In this document: piece after piece, positions 27,721 to 36,016 of the stretch
Numbering within the stretch: position 1 is the stretch's first letter
How the letters are laid out: every line of letters starts with the position of its first letter
Source: CAWAQA01 sp963784065
GTDB taxonomy: Bacteria; Acidobacteriota; Vicinamibacteria; Vicinamibacterales; UBA2999
DNA: 64,000 nucleotides
Assembly: GCA_963784065.1 (NCBI GenBank)
Contig: CAWAQA010000007.1
Coordinates: 186,001 to 250,000, forward strand
Reading direction: 5' to 3'
Notes under the pieces: model-generated
What the model was told of the DNA's origin: nothing
The model's database searches: none
Seen by the model: the letters and a program-made list of their open reading frames with translations, nothing else
Translations under genes and position numbers: made by a program

Positions 27721-28338
27721 GCGCCTATCCGCGATCGACCACCGATGCACGAGGTCATACCGTCACGCTGAAGGTCAGGCCCACCCGGATTGCATCGGTG
27801 GTGCTGGGCGCCGACGAGAACCTGCTCGATCTCGTCGATCCCTCGCGCATCGTCACGATGACCGAAATCGGCAAGGACCCGTATGTGTCGAATGTGGCCG
27901 ATCGGATGCTGGCGGGGAAGGTGTTCATCAGGGACATGTGGCAAGCGGTGATCGACGCCAGGCCCGACCTCGTGCTCGCCGCGACCTACACGCCGACCCT
28001 GGCCGATCCGCTCATCGCAAGGGGCCTGCCCGTCTACCAGTTCTCAGCGTTCGACAGCATTGACGCGCTGCTGAAGAACTTCGAAATCCTGGGACAACTC
28101 GTGGGTGAAGAGCAGAGAGCCCGCGAGATCCTCGCAGCCGATCGGGCGCGGCTGGCCGCAGTTGCGCAGAAGAGGCCGTCGCAACCCATCAGGGCGGTCT
28201 ATGTTTTCTGAAGGGCTCCTGTTCGGAACGGGCACCGTTCCGTCGCAGGTCCTCTCGTCTGCGGGCCTGATGGATGCGGTGGCGCAAGTGATCGGACCGT
28301 CGAGATCGTCCGCGAGAACCCCAGCGTGTAACGGATGA
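27721..28338 (+). pseudogene. ABC transporter substrate-binding protein (BtuF/FecB type), truncated and frameshifted
   Basis: The mature N-terminus of a helical-backbone metal/cobalamin/siderophore-binding protein is recognisable (AYPRSTTDARGHTVTLKV, then RIASVVLGADENLLDLV, VTMTEIGKDPYVSNVAD, LVLAATYTPTLADPL). The signal peptide and start codon are missing. Near 28200 an extra T in GTTTTCTG shifts the frame, after which LLFGTGTVPSQVLSSAGLMD continues briefly and then degenerates; the last third is lost. It abuts the DUF1501 remnant head to head. Confidence 0.72.
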
Positions 28339-28427
28339 CTTGCGTGGAGGCACGTCGTCGGAAAACATTTCGGCCGTCACGCGCTTGGCGTTGACCGACG
28401 GGCGCTCGACCGTGGACAAACACACCG

Positions 28428-28436
28428 TGGTATACT
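28428..28436 (+). promoter_or_regulatory. Extended -10 promoter element
   Basis: TGG-TATACT at 28428-28436 fits the TGN-TATAAT extended -10 form. It lies 25 bases upstream of the AAGGAAACGCG-ATG start of the glycosyltransferase remnant. No good -35 is visible at 17 bp, which extended -10 promoters do not need. Confidence 0.45.
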
Positions 28437-28460
28437 ACGCTAGGTCGGAAAGGAAACGCG

Positions 28461-29111
28461 ATGGCAGTCACCGATAACCTATTACATATTCCGATTGCCA
28501 TCAACTGCCGCGATCGCGTAAGTGCAGTGTGCGCACTGGTCGCTTAGCTGGACGCGCAGGTTATCAACACATCTATTCCTGACAATGATTTGTCGTACCC
28601 GCCGCTGCTGGACTATTGCCGCGGGACATCTCACACATACTGCGTCTCGGACAAAACCTTGGACATAAGGCACTTTGGCTTAGCGGCATTCGACCGGATA
28701 TCGCAGGGCGGCTATTACGTCGTTTCTGATCCAGACGTCTGCCGGTCAAAGACTGCCCGGCGGACGCGATGGCCCTGTTCCATGATGCGCTCCAGCGATT
28801 CCGCACTACGTGAAGTGCGGATTCGGCTTGAAGAGCGACGACTGACCAGATGCGTGCCGCTTCAAGGAAGTGGTGCAGTGGTGAGAAGCGAGAGGATGGT
28901 CGGTGCCAATCGGATCTGACCTCTTCGACGCTGGGATAGACACGACGTTCGCACTCTATCGGCTCGGTTCTTCCTTTCGGCTGTGGCCAGCGCTACGAAC
29001 GGGTCCGCCTGTACGTCGCTCGCCACATGGCTTGGTACATCGACGAGAGCCTTTCTGAAGAGGAGCTGTGCTATCGCGAGCACGCCAGGCCAGACACCAG
29101 TTTCTGGGAGA
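28461..29111 (+). pseudogene. Family-2-like glycosyltransferase, heavily degraded
   Basis: Fragments in all three frames line up, in order, with a capsule-type glycosyltransferase: NLLHIPIAINCRDRVSAV, YPPLLDYCRGTSH, LGQNLGHKALWLSGIRPDI, YYVVSDPDV (donor/metal-site strand), PADAMALFHDALQRF, PHYVKCGFGLKSDD, DLFDAGIDTTFALYRLG, HMAWYIDESLSEEELCYRE, ARPDTSFWEK. In-frame stops (TAG after ALVA, TGA after KSDD and VVQW) and many shifts show real decay rather than a lone sequence error. The DNA is visibly less GC-rich than its surroundings, suggesting horizontal origin. Confidence 0.7.
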
Positions 29112-29484
29112 AGACGGATTGCGCGACGCACCCGATCACGAGGCTCAAGGGGCTCCGAGGCGCCGGAGCGCGATGCGTCGTGGTCGCATGGCTGGCTTTC
29201 TGGTGGCTGGATCATTACGCCCACTTCCATCAACATCTGCGGTCCTCACTCGAGTGCCTGCTAGCCAACGCCCGCGTGGTGATCTTTACCCTCTGTGAGA
29301 CAGAGGGCGCGCACGACACGGGATACAAAGGCGGTGCTCTTCGGCGCGCGACTGCTGCATTGTCGATCAAGCCGCGGTTCGGTCTTGTTGGAATTCGGAC
29401 CTTTTTACGAATGGCGGTACACGAATCTATGCACCCAATGACAGTACATCCAACTCTGTCCGCTATGGCATCCCATCACTAGGG
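29112..29484 (+). other. Debris between glycosyltransferases
   Basis: An open stretch continues in the frame of the glycosyltransferase tail and contains VVVAWLAFWWLDHYAHFHQ, which looks like the end of another polysaccharide-biosynthesis protein. It is fused by decay to the previous remnant. From about 29290 no family can be recognised. Read in the frame of the next gene, sequence just upstream of 29485 (IYAPNDSTSNSVRYGIPSLG) has no start or ribosome site. Confidence 0.4.
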
Positions 29485-30492
29485 ATGCTCCAGGAGGGGA
29501 TCGAGACCCTACTCGCCAACCTGAGTGCGCATCTCACGAGACGCGGGTGCCTTCTCACTCATCTGGCTAGCGGAGAGTCACGTGTTTCGGGGGAGCTAGT
29601 CTGGGTTACAGCACAGAGCGTCATCAGTTTAATGCAGGAAGGGCATGCCGATACCTACCAGTGTACGTCCAGCAGTATCCAACTTCAGCTCGCTATGGCT
29701 CACGCCTCCCGCGCACACGTGATCCATTCACATATCGGAGCGGCCGGGTTTGTTCTGTCCGCCATCAACGGCGTAGGACGTCGGGTGTTACATACGCTGC
29801 ATAGTCCGATCACAAACGATTTGTTGTGGTTTGCATCTCGTAATCCGCAAATTCGTTTTTCGGTAGTGAGCGAGTTCCAACGTGCGCGGCTTCGCTCAAA
29901 GGCCTTGAATGACTGCACGGTGATTCCCAACGGCGTGGAAATCGAGGCCATGGGATTCAGCGAGCACGGTGCCGGACGGCTGTTCTTCATGGGCCGTATT
30001 GAGCCTGATAAGGCGCCAGACCTGGCCATCAAGGCCGCCATTGCGCTCGGTATGCCGCTTGATTTGGCAGGACCGATTGTGGACAGACAGTATTTCGTCG
30101 ACCAGATCGAGCCGGCACTTGGTGGCCAGGTTCAGTATCTTGGCGTCCTCAATCATGAACGGAAAGTGCAGCAGCTGCAGCGAGCAGATTGCCTCATCAT
30201 GCCCTCACAGTGCGACGAAGCATTTGGCTTAGTTGCCGTGGAAGCGATGGTCTGCGGTACCCCCGTGGTCGCGACTCGTCGTGGGGCGCTTCCGGAAATC
30301 GTCGAAGAAGGCGTCACGGGTTTCCTGATTGAGAGCGACACCGACCTCGAGAGCGCGACGCGCGAGGCAATCAGACTGCCGCGTCGGAAGGTTCGGGAGC
30401 GAGGGATCGCGCGCTTCGATATTGCGGTGGTCGCGAAACAGTATCACGAGTTCTATCAGCGAATCGTCCGTGAAGCTGAACGCGACGTCTGA
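29485..30492 (+). CDS. GT4-family glycosyltransferase, N-terminus probably truncated
   Basis: A 335-residue GT-B enzyme with the C-terminal donor domain intact: LFFMGRIEPDKAPDLAIKAA, LIMPSQCDEAFGLVAVEAM (the E-x7-E type region) and GALPEIVEEGVTGFL. GT4 members transfer a nucleotide-activated sugar in surface polysaccharide synthesis. The N-terminal acceptor domain begins at ETLLANLSAHLTRRG, so the glycine-rich first strand and loop of typical members are missing or scrambled. No ribosome site precedes the ATG. The gene is likely horizontally acquired and possibly inactive. Confidence 0.75.
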   Translation: MLQEGIETLLANLSAHLTRRGCLLTHLASGESRVSGELVWVTAQSVISLMQEGHADTYQCTSSSIQLQLAMAHASRAHVIHSHIGAAGFVLSAINGVGRRVLHTLHSPITNDLLWFASRNPQIRFSVVSEFQRARLRSKALNDCTVIPNGVEIEAMGFSEHGAGRLFFMGRIEPDKAPDLAIKAAIALGMPLDLAGPIVDRQYFVDQIEPALGGQVQYLGVLNHERKVQQLQRADCLIMPSQCDEAFGLVAVEAMVCGTPVVATRRGALPEIVEEGVTGFLIESDTDLESATREAIRLPRRKVRERGIARFDIAVVAKQYHEFYQRIVREAERDV

Positions 30493-30555
30493 AGAATGAT
30501 GATCATTACTCGCTCGTCTTCCGTTTTGCTGGGACGACCCACCATCCTACCCTCA

Positions 30556-30576
30556 GGGAGGCGCAGTTAGCCTCCC
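30556..30576 (+). terminator. Stem-loop downstream of the glycosyltransferase gene
   Basis: GGGAGGC-N7-GCCTCCC, a perfect 7-bp stem 64 bases after the stop. There is no T tract, so it is a weak or factor-dependent terminator candidate. The rest of 30493-30875 shows no recognisable gene; a short open frame (30653-30919) has no identifiable family. Confidence 0.4.
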
Positions 30577-30875
30577 GCACGCCTCTATCAGCGCACGGAG
30601 AGGCATTTGTTGCTGCCAATAGCAGCGCGATTATATCGGCGAAGTAGATCGTATGGATTCACGTCGCATTCCTCGGGTGCGGCAGGCAGTGTGCGCAAGA
30701 ACTCGCGGCATAGCGAGCGCCTATATTCATCCACGGTCGCCTCGGTGGAAATACACGGGCCGACTACTCAGCGTCGAGGTTACGTGGCAAGCCACGATCA
30801 GCGTAACCGACGGCCACGTGTTCACTCAGCCTGTCGAAATGCACCGGCCATGGGTCTGGCGGCCGAATGAGAAGG

Positions 30876-31085
30876 TTATGCCCTTCGACTGCCAGCCCCG
30901 AGCGAAGGCTCGGTTCTGAAGGCTTCGAGCGTTTGCCGGCAGTGCGCGCAACGTCCCACATGTGTGGACATCGCGTTCTGCTCGCACTCGGGAAGTTCGT
31001 TGTCGAAGTATGCGGACAGCATGTCGGTGTTCAGGAGCCACCTGCAGGTCGGCTCGGACTCCTGCTCGTCGCGTTCAACCAACAT
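30876..31085 (-). pseudogene. Zinc-finger anti-sigma factor fragment
   Basis: A 69-codon frame carries a ZAS zinc-binding domain: LSAYFDNELPECEQNAMSTH, then VGRCAHCRQTLEAF with the H-x3-C-x2-C pattern. A full anti-sigma factor would continue into a membrane helix, which is absent. No sigma gene is adjacent. Upstream it runs into the DUF4198 fragment, so it is probably a leftover of a deleted or recombined cassette. Confidence 0.55.
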
Positions 31086-31113
31086 GGCGGTCAGGTCGCA
31101 TCCCGGTTGACGG

Positions 31114-31212
31114 TCAAGCTAATCGCGATGCGGCCAGCCAGACATCGTGCGCGGAGAGGGAGGCCGTGGTCAGCCACGGAACGGCGATGGAGATTAGAAG
31201 CCGGATGAACAT
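31114..31212 (-). pseudogene. DUF4198 N-terminal fragment
   Basis: 32 codons encode a signal peptide and mature start, ending TTASLSAHDVWLAASRLA, which matches the intact DUF4198 start at 26224 (PLSAHDFWLATANW). A TGA then closes the frame and unrelated sequence follows. It lies directly behind operator D with its -10 at 31223-31218, mirroring the near-leaderless arrangement of the other DUF4198 gene. It is a fossil of a duplicated locus. Confidence 0.65.
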
Positions 31213-31217
31213 GGCGG

Positions 31218-31279
31218 ACGATAACCCTCACGAACGCGCAACTCCACTGAAGTGTCTCTGAAGGTTGTGTCAGAGCTAT
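31218..31279 (-). promoter_or_regulatory. Operator D and promoter facing the DUF4198 fragment
   Basis: Minus-strand reading CTGAC-N6-TTCAG-N6-TTCAG (31273 to 31247), 23 bases, then TATCGT (31223-31218). The promoter outlived the gene it served. It may also act with site E on the TonB receptor gene. Confidence 0.62.
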
Positions 31280-31309
31280 GCACTGGTGCTCACGGCCTGA
31301 AGGAGGAAC

Positions 31310-31365
31310 CTGACAAAGAATTCACGAAAACTTCAGGTAGCGTGCCGTCCCTTTCGCGCTATCGT
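31310..31365 (+). promoter_or_regulatory. Operator E and promoter of the TonB receptor gene
   Basis: CTGAC (31310), TTCAC (31321), TTCAG (31332) at 11-bp spacing, 23 bases, then TATCGT (31360-31365). The spacer sequences AAAGAA and GAAAAC are nearly the same as in operator A (AAAGAA, CAAAAC). The start codon lies about 30 bases downstream. Confidence 0.7.
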
Positions 31366-31395
31366 CCGGACCCGCACCGGCCATTGGAGACCACC

Positions 31396-33680
31396 ATGAA
31401 GGGAACGGCTTTGAGCGTACGTGACGTTACTCCTTACGATCGTGCTTGTCTGCTCGGCCTGGGCGTCGGTCTTCGCCCAGACACTGTCACCGACCGGGCG
31501 GGTGGTGGACCCGCAAGGCGGCCCGGTAAACGACGCCGTCGTCACGCTGATGACCCGCGACGGGGCGACGACGCGATCCACGCGGAGCGGACAGGACGGC
31601 ACATTCTCGCTCACCGATGTGCCCGCCGGCTCCTATACGCTGCAGGTCGAGGCGTCCGGGTTCGAGCGGTGGACGCAGGAGATTGCCCTCACCGGGTCCG
31701 CCGACCCTGTCACTGTCAGCCTCCTGATCGGCGGCTTCGCAGAAACCGTCGCGGTGGCCGCACCGAAGCTCGAAGAAGAGCTCCCGCAGGAGCTCGAACG
31801 GACCGGCGTCAGGGTCCAGACCATCACGAGCGCTCAAATCGAGAACGGCGGGTACTACGACGTCGCGCAGGCGTTGCAGGCACTGGTTCCCGGTCTGTTC
31901 CTGGCCCCGAGAGCGGGCGCCTTCGACTACGTCACCGCATCGCTCCAGGGGTCACGGACCAACGAGATTCTCTGGCTGCTCGACGGCGTGCGCATCAGCA
32001 ATCGCCTCTACAACGGGACGACCCCGCTCGACACGATCCCGGCACACATGATCGAACGGATCGAAGTGCTCGAAGGCGGACAGGGTCTCTTTTACGGCAC
32101 GCAAGGCGTCGCCGGGGCGATCAACGTCGTGACCAAGGCGTACACCGACGACGCGAGCGGTCGCCTGCAGAGTGGCTTCGACACGAACAAGGGCGGGCAC
32201 GTCAACCTGTTCGCGCGCGACACGCAGAATGGACATCGGTTCGTGGCCTATGGCTCCAAGGACAAGGCGACCGGCTACCGACCGTGGCCCGCGGGCGAGA
32301 TTCCAGCCGAGCACCACGGATATCCGGCGCAGCTACGACGTGCTGACCGTCGGCGGGAAATACGCCTACGACTTCTCGCAGGCGCTCCGGTTCAGCACCA
32401 TGTACCAGCTCAGCGACGTGACGCTCGACCTCCTGCGGCCCGCGCGCTCGAGCGCCTCGCAGGCGGGCGGGCTCGCCGGCGCGTTCAACGACCGCATCGA
32501 GCACATCTTCAGCACGAAGCTGGACTACACCCCGCGGCCGAACTTCGACCTGTTCCTCAAGGGTTACTACCACCAGTGGGACTCGGACTGGTCTGAGACC
32601 CACAACGTCATCGGCGCCCCGGGCACGCAGAGCGTGATCAGCGACCGCGATTTCTGGGGCTTCAAGGACTATGGCGCAAACGTGCTGGCCAGGATGGCGC
32701 CGACGCGGGCGATCGAATACTTCGCCGGCTACGATTTCCAGAACTATTCGGGACGTGACGACGTGCTGCTCATCGCGGAGAACACCGAAACGGTCCACGC
32801 CGTCTTTGGCCAGGCCCGCACCACGCGCGAGCTGTTCCAGAAGGGCACCATTGCGGCGGGCGTGCGGTACAACGCACCGACCAACTCCCAGAGCGCGGCG
32901 GTGTGGAACGTGACGGGCCGCTACGATTTTACCGGCAATACGTTTACCCGCGGCACGGTCGGCACCGCGTTCCGTTATCCAGACGCCTACGAGCTGTTCG
33001 CGGTCGATCCGACCTGCTGCTTCGGCAATCCCGATCTCAAGCCCGAACGAAGCACCAACTTCAATGGTTCGCTCGGCCATCGATTCCTCGCCGGGGCGAC
33101 GGCCGTGACGCTCGAGGCGATCGGCTTCTACCGCCACGTCACCGATCTCATCGTCGACGTCGACGACGGGTCGGGCGAGACCACGATCACCGCGAATCGC
33201 CCCGATCGCGTCCGCGTCCGCGGCGTGACGCTGGTCGGGTCGGTCGCCGCGTCGAGCTCGGTCTCGGGATCGCTCGGCTACACCTACACGAAATCACAGC
33301 GGACGAGCGAGCTCGCCGGCGGATACGACGCGCTCGCGGGCATCCCGGAGAATCAGGTGAACGCGTTCGTGGATATTCACCCGACGGGGCTGCCGTTCGG
33401 CGTGACGGTGACTGCGAACGGCGTCGGCGAGATGTTCAACACGGTCTCGGGTTTCGGCGGGGTGCCGAGCGGGGAGTATGCCGTGGTGGATTTGTCGGGG
33501 CGCGTCTACTTCGACCGGCAACGGCGGCACCGAATCAACCTCAGGCTCGAGAACCTGCTCGACAAGCGTTATACGACCGCCAATTCACGCGGCTTTCCGG
33601 ACGCGTCCTCGACGCCGTTCCTGGTGCACCACCTCGGAGTGCCGCGAACGTTCCACCTGTCGTACAGCTTCTTGTACTGA
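31396..33680 (+). pseudogene. TonB-dependent outer-membrane receptor, two frameshifts
   Basis: A roughly 760-residue receptor: signal peptide, carboxypeptidase-regulatory-like domain (GRVVDPQGGPVNDAVVTLM), plug (VRVQTITSAQIENGG to AGAINVVTKAYTDD), then a barrel ending LENLLDKRYTTANSRGFPD and a terminal aromatic (SYSFLY). Frame changes are needed near 31415, between the ATG with its GGAG site and the hydrophobic signal core, and near 32320. A GTG at 31421 could start the second frame directly. The plug has the cobalamin/siderophore-receptor style. Promoter E links it to the PepSY/DUF4198 operon, hence a metal, siderophore or cobalamin cargo is likely. Confidence 0.82.
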
Positions 33681-33756
33681 TGGAGATGGGCAGTTGGCGA
33701 GGTTCGCCATTGGTCCTCGGTTCGGTTTCCTGAGAGCACGCTGCGAAATCAGCGAA

Positions 33757-33811
33757 CGTAGGCCGGGTCCTTTTTGGACCCGGCTGGGGGCGGGTCCAAA
33801 AAACCCGCCCC
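33757..33811. repeat. Palindromic intergenic repeat pair, family 3
   Basis: GTAGGCCGGGTCC-TTTTT-GGACCCGGC followed by GGGCGGGTCC-AAAAAA-CCCGCCCC. Both arms form hairpins, with T5 and A6 loops. It lies after the TonB receptor gene and may stop transcription in both directions. Confidence 0.78.
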
Positions 33812-33824
33812 AGGTCTGGTTTCG

Positions 33825-33996
33825 CAACGCGCTCCAAGAAGTCTTCAAGAGGTATTGAGACTCTCGCCGGCTTTCGTGCGAACACTTCGTCGATGTCCTG
33901 AACGCCCTCCACCGAGCCGGGGAGGCCCCGAAGTGATGGCGCCGTCGCGGCGCTTCCGCAAGACGCTCCTTCAGTCGCCTCCAAGAGATATTGAAA
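33825..33996 (+). repeat. Imperfect 38-40-bp direct repeat at the sigma-factor gene start
   Basis: A segment at 33825-33862 (cores GCTCCAAGAAGTCTTCAAGA and GGTATTGAGA) recurs at 33958-33996 (cores GCTCCTTCAGTCGCCTCCAA and GAGATATTGAAA). The second copy overlaps the start of the sigma gene. They may be duplicated control elements or a decayed short duplication. Confidence 0.4.
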
Positions 33997-34600
33997 TTTA
34001 TCCAACAGCTCGCTCTGTTCGATCGTCGATTGAGCGTGTGACCGATGGCGAGCTGGTCGAGCTGGCGCGCGGTGGGGATACGGCGGCGTTCGGCGACCTC
34101 GTGAGCCGACACAAGCTGACGGTCTATCGCGCGGCGCTCGCCGCGCTCGGCTCGCGGTCTGACGCGGAGGACGTTGCGCAGGACGCGTTCCTGCTGGCGT
34201 TCCAGAAGCTGGGGGCCTTCCGCGGTGAGGCAAGCGTGAAAACCTGGATGGTGAGGATCGCCTGGCGCCTGGCATTGACGAGGCGACGGGGTCTCGTTCG
34301 ATACGTAAGGCGGACGTTGCGCATCGATGCCGCCACCCCGGAGACGATCCAATCGCCGGAGCCCTCGGCGGAGGTGCAGGTGGGCGACGCTGAGACAGTG
34401 GCGCGGGTTCGGCGACTGATCCGGGCGTTACCATCACGGCTGCGGGACCCCCTGCTGCTTTCGATGAACCCCGACATGACGTCAGACGAGATCGCGGCGG
34501 TCCTGGGTGTACTCCTGGCACCGTCCGCTGGCGGCTGATGGAAGCGCGGCGCCAGTTGCGCCAACGACTGACGCACATGGGAGTGACACCACTCCAATGA
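33936..34600 (+). pseudogene. ECF RNA polymerase sigma factor, frameshifted near the end
   Basis: A sigma-70-family extracytoplasmic-function factor. Region 2 is clear (LVSRHKLTVYRAALAALG, DAEDVAQDAFLLAFQKLGAF) with the -10-recognition part (KTWMVRIAWRLALTRRRG). Region 4 (LIRALPSRLRDPLLLSMNPD, MTSDEIAAVLGV) loses one base near 34510, and the recognition helix continues in another frame (PGTVRWRLMEARRQLRQRL) to the stop at 34598-34600. The start at 33936 has GGAGG ten bases upstream; a GTG at 34036 is an alternative. The stop overlaps the next start (ATGA). Confidence 0.82.
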
Positions 34601-35033
34601 CCGGGCAGCCCGACGATCCGATCGATCGACTGATTGATCACGCAGCGCGTGGCATGACGATGGGGGAGCCCTCCGCACGACTGGAGGAGCTCCTGCAGGC
34701 GCGCCTCAGGAGACCGCGTCCCGTCTCGCTGCGGTCCGGCGTTCGTCCAGGCAGTTTCAGCCGTGGGCTTCAGGTTGCCGTCACCGCAACCGTCGTCGTG
34801 ACTCTCGTTCTATTCGTCTGGCTCGCGCGTTGGTGGGCACAGCCGCCGAGTACCGGCAGCTGGATGTACCAGCTGGGACACAGCGGCCACTACCGCCGAT
34901 CGAACCTCTGGCGCTCGAGTCGCTCGCGTTGGAATCGATCGACCAGGCACCGCCTCTCGATCTGGCCGCGATCGAGGTCGCGCCGCTGAGGCTCGACCCG
35001 ATGGGCACCGTCACCACGCAGGAGAATCAATGA
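34597..35033 (+). pseudogene. Anti-sigma-like single-span membrane protein, frameshifted
   Basis: It begins ATGA-overlapped with the sigma gene. The N-terminal cytoplasmic part (DPIDRLIDHAARGMTMGEPS) has no zinc finger. One membrane helix (LQVAVTATVVVTLVLFVWLA, about residues 58-77) follows, then a periplasmic tail that requires a frame change near 34860-34880 to read PLPPIEPLALESLALESIDQ and APLRLDPMGTV. Such short partners of ECF factors usually act as anti-sigma factors. Its stop overlaps the next gene start (ATGA, 35030-35033). Confidence 0.65.
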
Positions 35034-35545
35034 CCATGCGACACCAGTTCATCGTCGCGATAGTTGCTTGTGTGCTGGTAGATATCGCCGGGGTGGCTGC
35101 ACAACAGCCGGCGCCACCGTCACCGTTACCCTCTCCGCCGCCGGCGGCTGCTCCGACGCCACGCCCGCCGACGGCCCCGTCGGACGTCAACATTCAAATC
35201 GACGCGACGATCCAGAGCCAGGCGTCGGGTACGCCGCCGGTCTCGAGGTCGATCACGACGATTGTGACCAATGGCGGAAGCAATTCCTTTCGCGTGCAGC
35301 CCGGCGACCAGACTGGACCTCGCGTCAACGGCGATTTCAGGGCCGAGATCCGCGACGGGCGCATCGAGCTTGGTTTCTCGCTCGACGTCTACATCACGGA
35401 GGCAAACTCTCCGGGGATACGGTATCGCGGCAGCAACAACCGTGTTCTCGTCGAGAACGGCAAGACGCTGATCGTGTCCAAAGTGCCCGACGCGCTCACG
35501 AATCGCACCATCACGGTCGCGATGACGGTAACGATTCTGAAGTAG
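35030..35545 (+). CDS. Exported protein of the ECF sigma cassette
   Basis: 171 residues with a signal peptide (about 1-24), a Pro/Ala linker (about 25-50) and a C-terminal all-beta-looking domain (SDVNIQIDATIQSQASG, FRAEIRDGRIELGFSLDVYI, NGKTLIVSKVPDALTNRTIT). It lies third behind the sigma and anti-sigma genes with a 4-bp overlap, and an alternative ATG is at 35036. Proteins of this plan recur behind ECF factors in soil bacteria; the role is unknown. Confidence 0.65.
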   Translation: MTMRHQFIVAIVACVLVDIAGVAAQQPAPPSPLPSPPPAAAPTPRPPTAPSDVNIQIDATIQSQASGTPPVSRSITTIVTNGGSNSFRVQPGDQTGPRVNGDFRAEIRDGRIELGFSLDVYITEANSPGIRYRGSNNRVLVENGKTLIVSKVPDALTNRTITVAMTVTILK

Positions 35546-35590
35546 ATGAAGGCCAGCGGACGAAATCGGTTGTCATGACAGGAGACTCAG

Positions 35591-35854
35591 ATGCCAACCA
35601 CTGCAGCCATTGTTCTGGCCACCGTCGTTGGAGCACTCGGCGCATTATTTGCGACCCGTGTCATCGCGCAAACACCCGCACGCACGCCATCGATGGCGAA
35701 GCCTGACACCTACCTGCTCGTCCCGGTGCAAAGCGGTGATACCAAGGTCAAAATGATCGGGGTGACCGGGATCGCCCACCGCGATGGGAGAACATGCATC
35801 CTGGTGACTGATTCCGGCGGTATCGCCACGGTCGGGACGCCATGCCCGAGATAG
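35591..35854 (+). CDS. Small exported protein of unknown function
   Basis: 87 residues: signal peptide (about 1-26, cleavage near VIAQT) and a short mature part (TYLLVPVQSGDTKVKMIGVT, then RTCILVTDSGGIATVGTPC) with two Cys. CAGGAGACTCAG precedes the ATG. It lies 45 bases after the previous gene and probably belongs to the same unit. No family recognised. Confidence 0.6.
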   Translation: MPTTAAIVLATVVGALGALFATRVIAQTPARTPSMAKPDTYLLVPVQSGDTKVKMIGVTGIAHRDGRTCILVTDSGGIATVGTPCPR

Positions 35855-36016
35855 TGCCCATATAATCCACGGAGCTTGCAGAGGAACAACCGGGACAGCC
35901 ATCGACCGCCAGGTACGAAAGACATCTTCCCCCTGGCACCGAAGGCGCGTGATCGTTCGACAGCAACACCGGCGTTCACGCATCGTCAGGCAATCCGGCA
36001 CGAGAGGGAGGCATCC

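Noticed and set aside
27264..27944. 226-codon minus-strand gene over the debris region
   Set aside because: It crosses two unrelated remnants in the wrong frame; DUF1501 and solute-binding motifs are in other frames.
30653..30919. 88-codon plus-strand gene between the glycosyltransferase and anti-sigma remnants
   Set aside because: No recognisable family, no ribosome site, lies in decayed sequence; not supportable.
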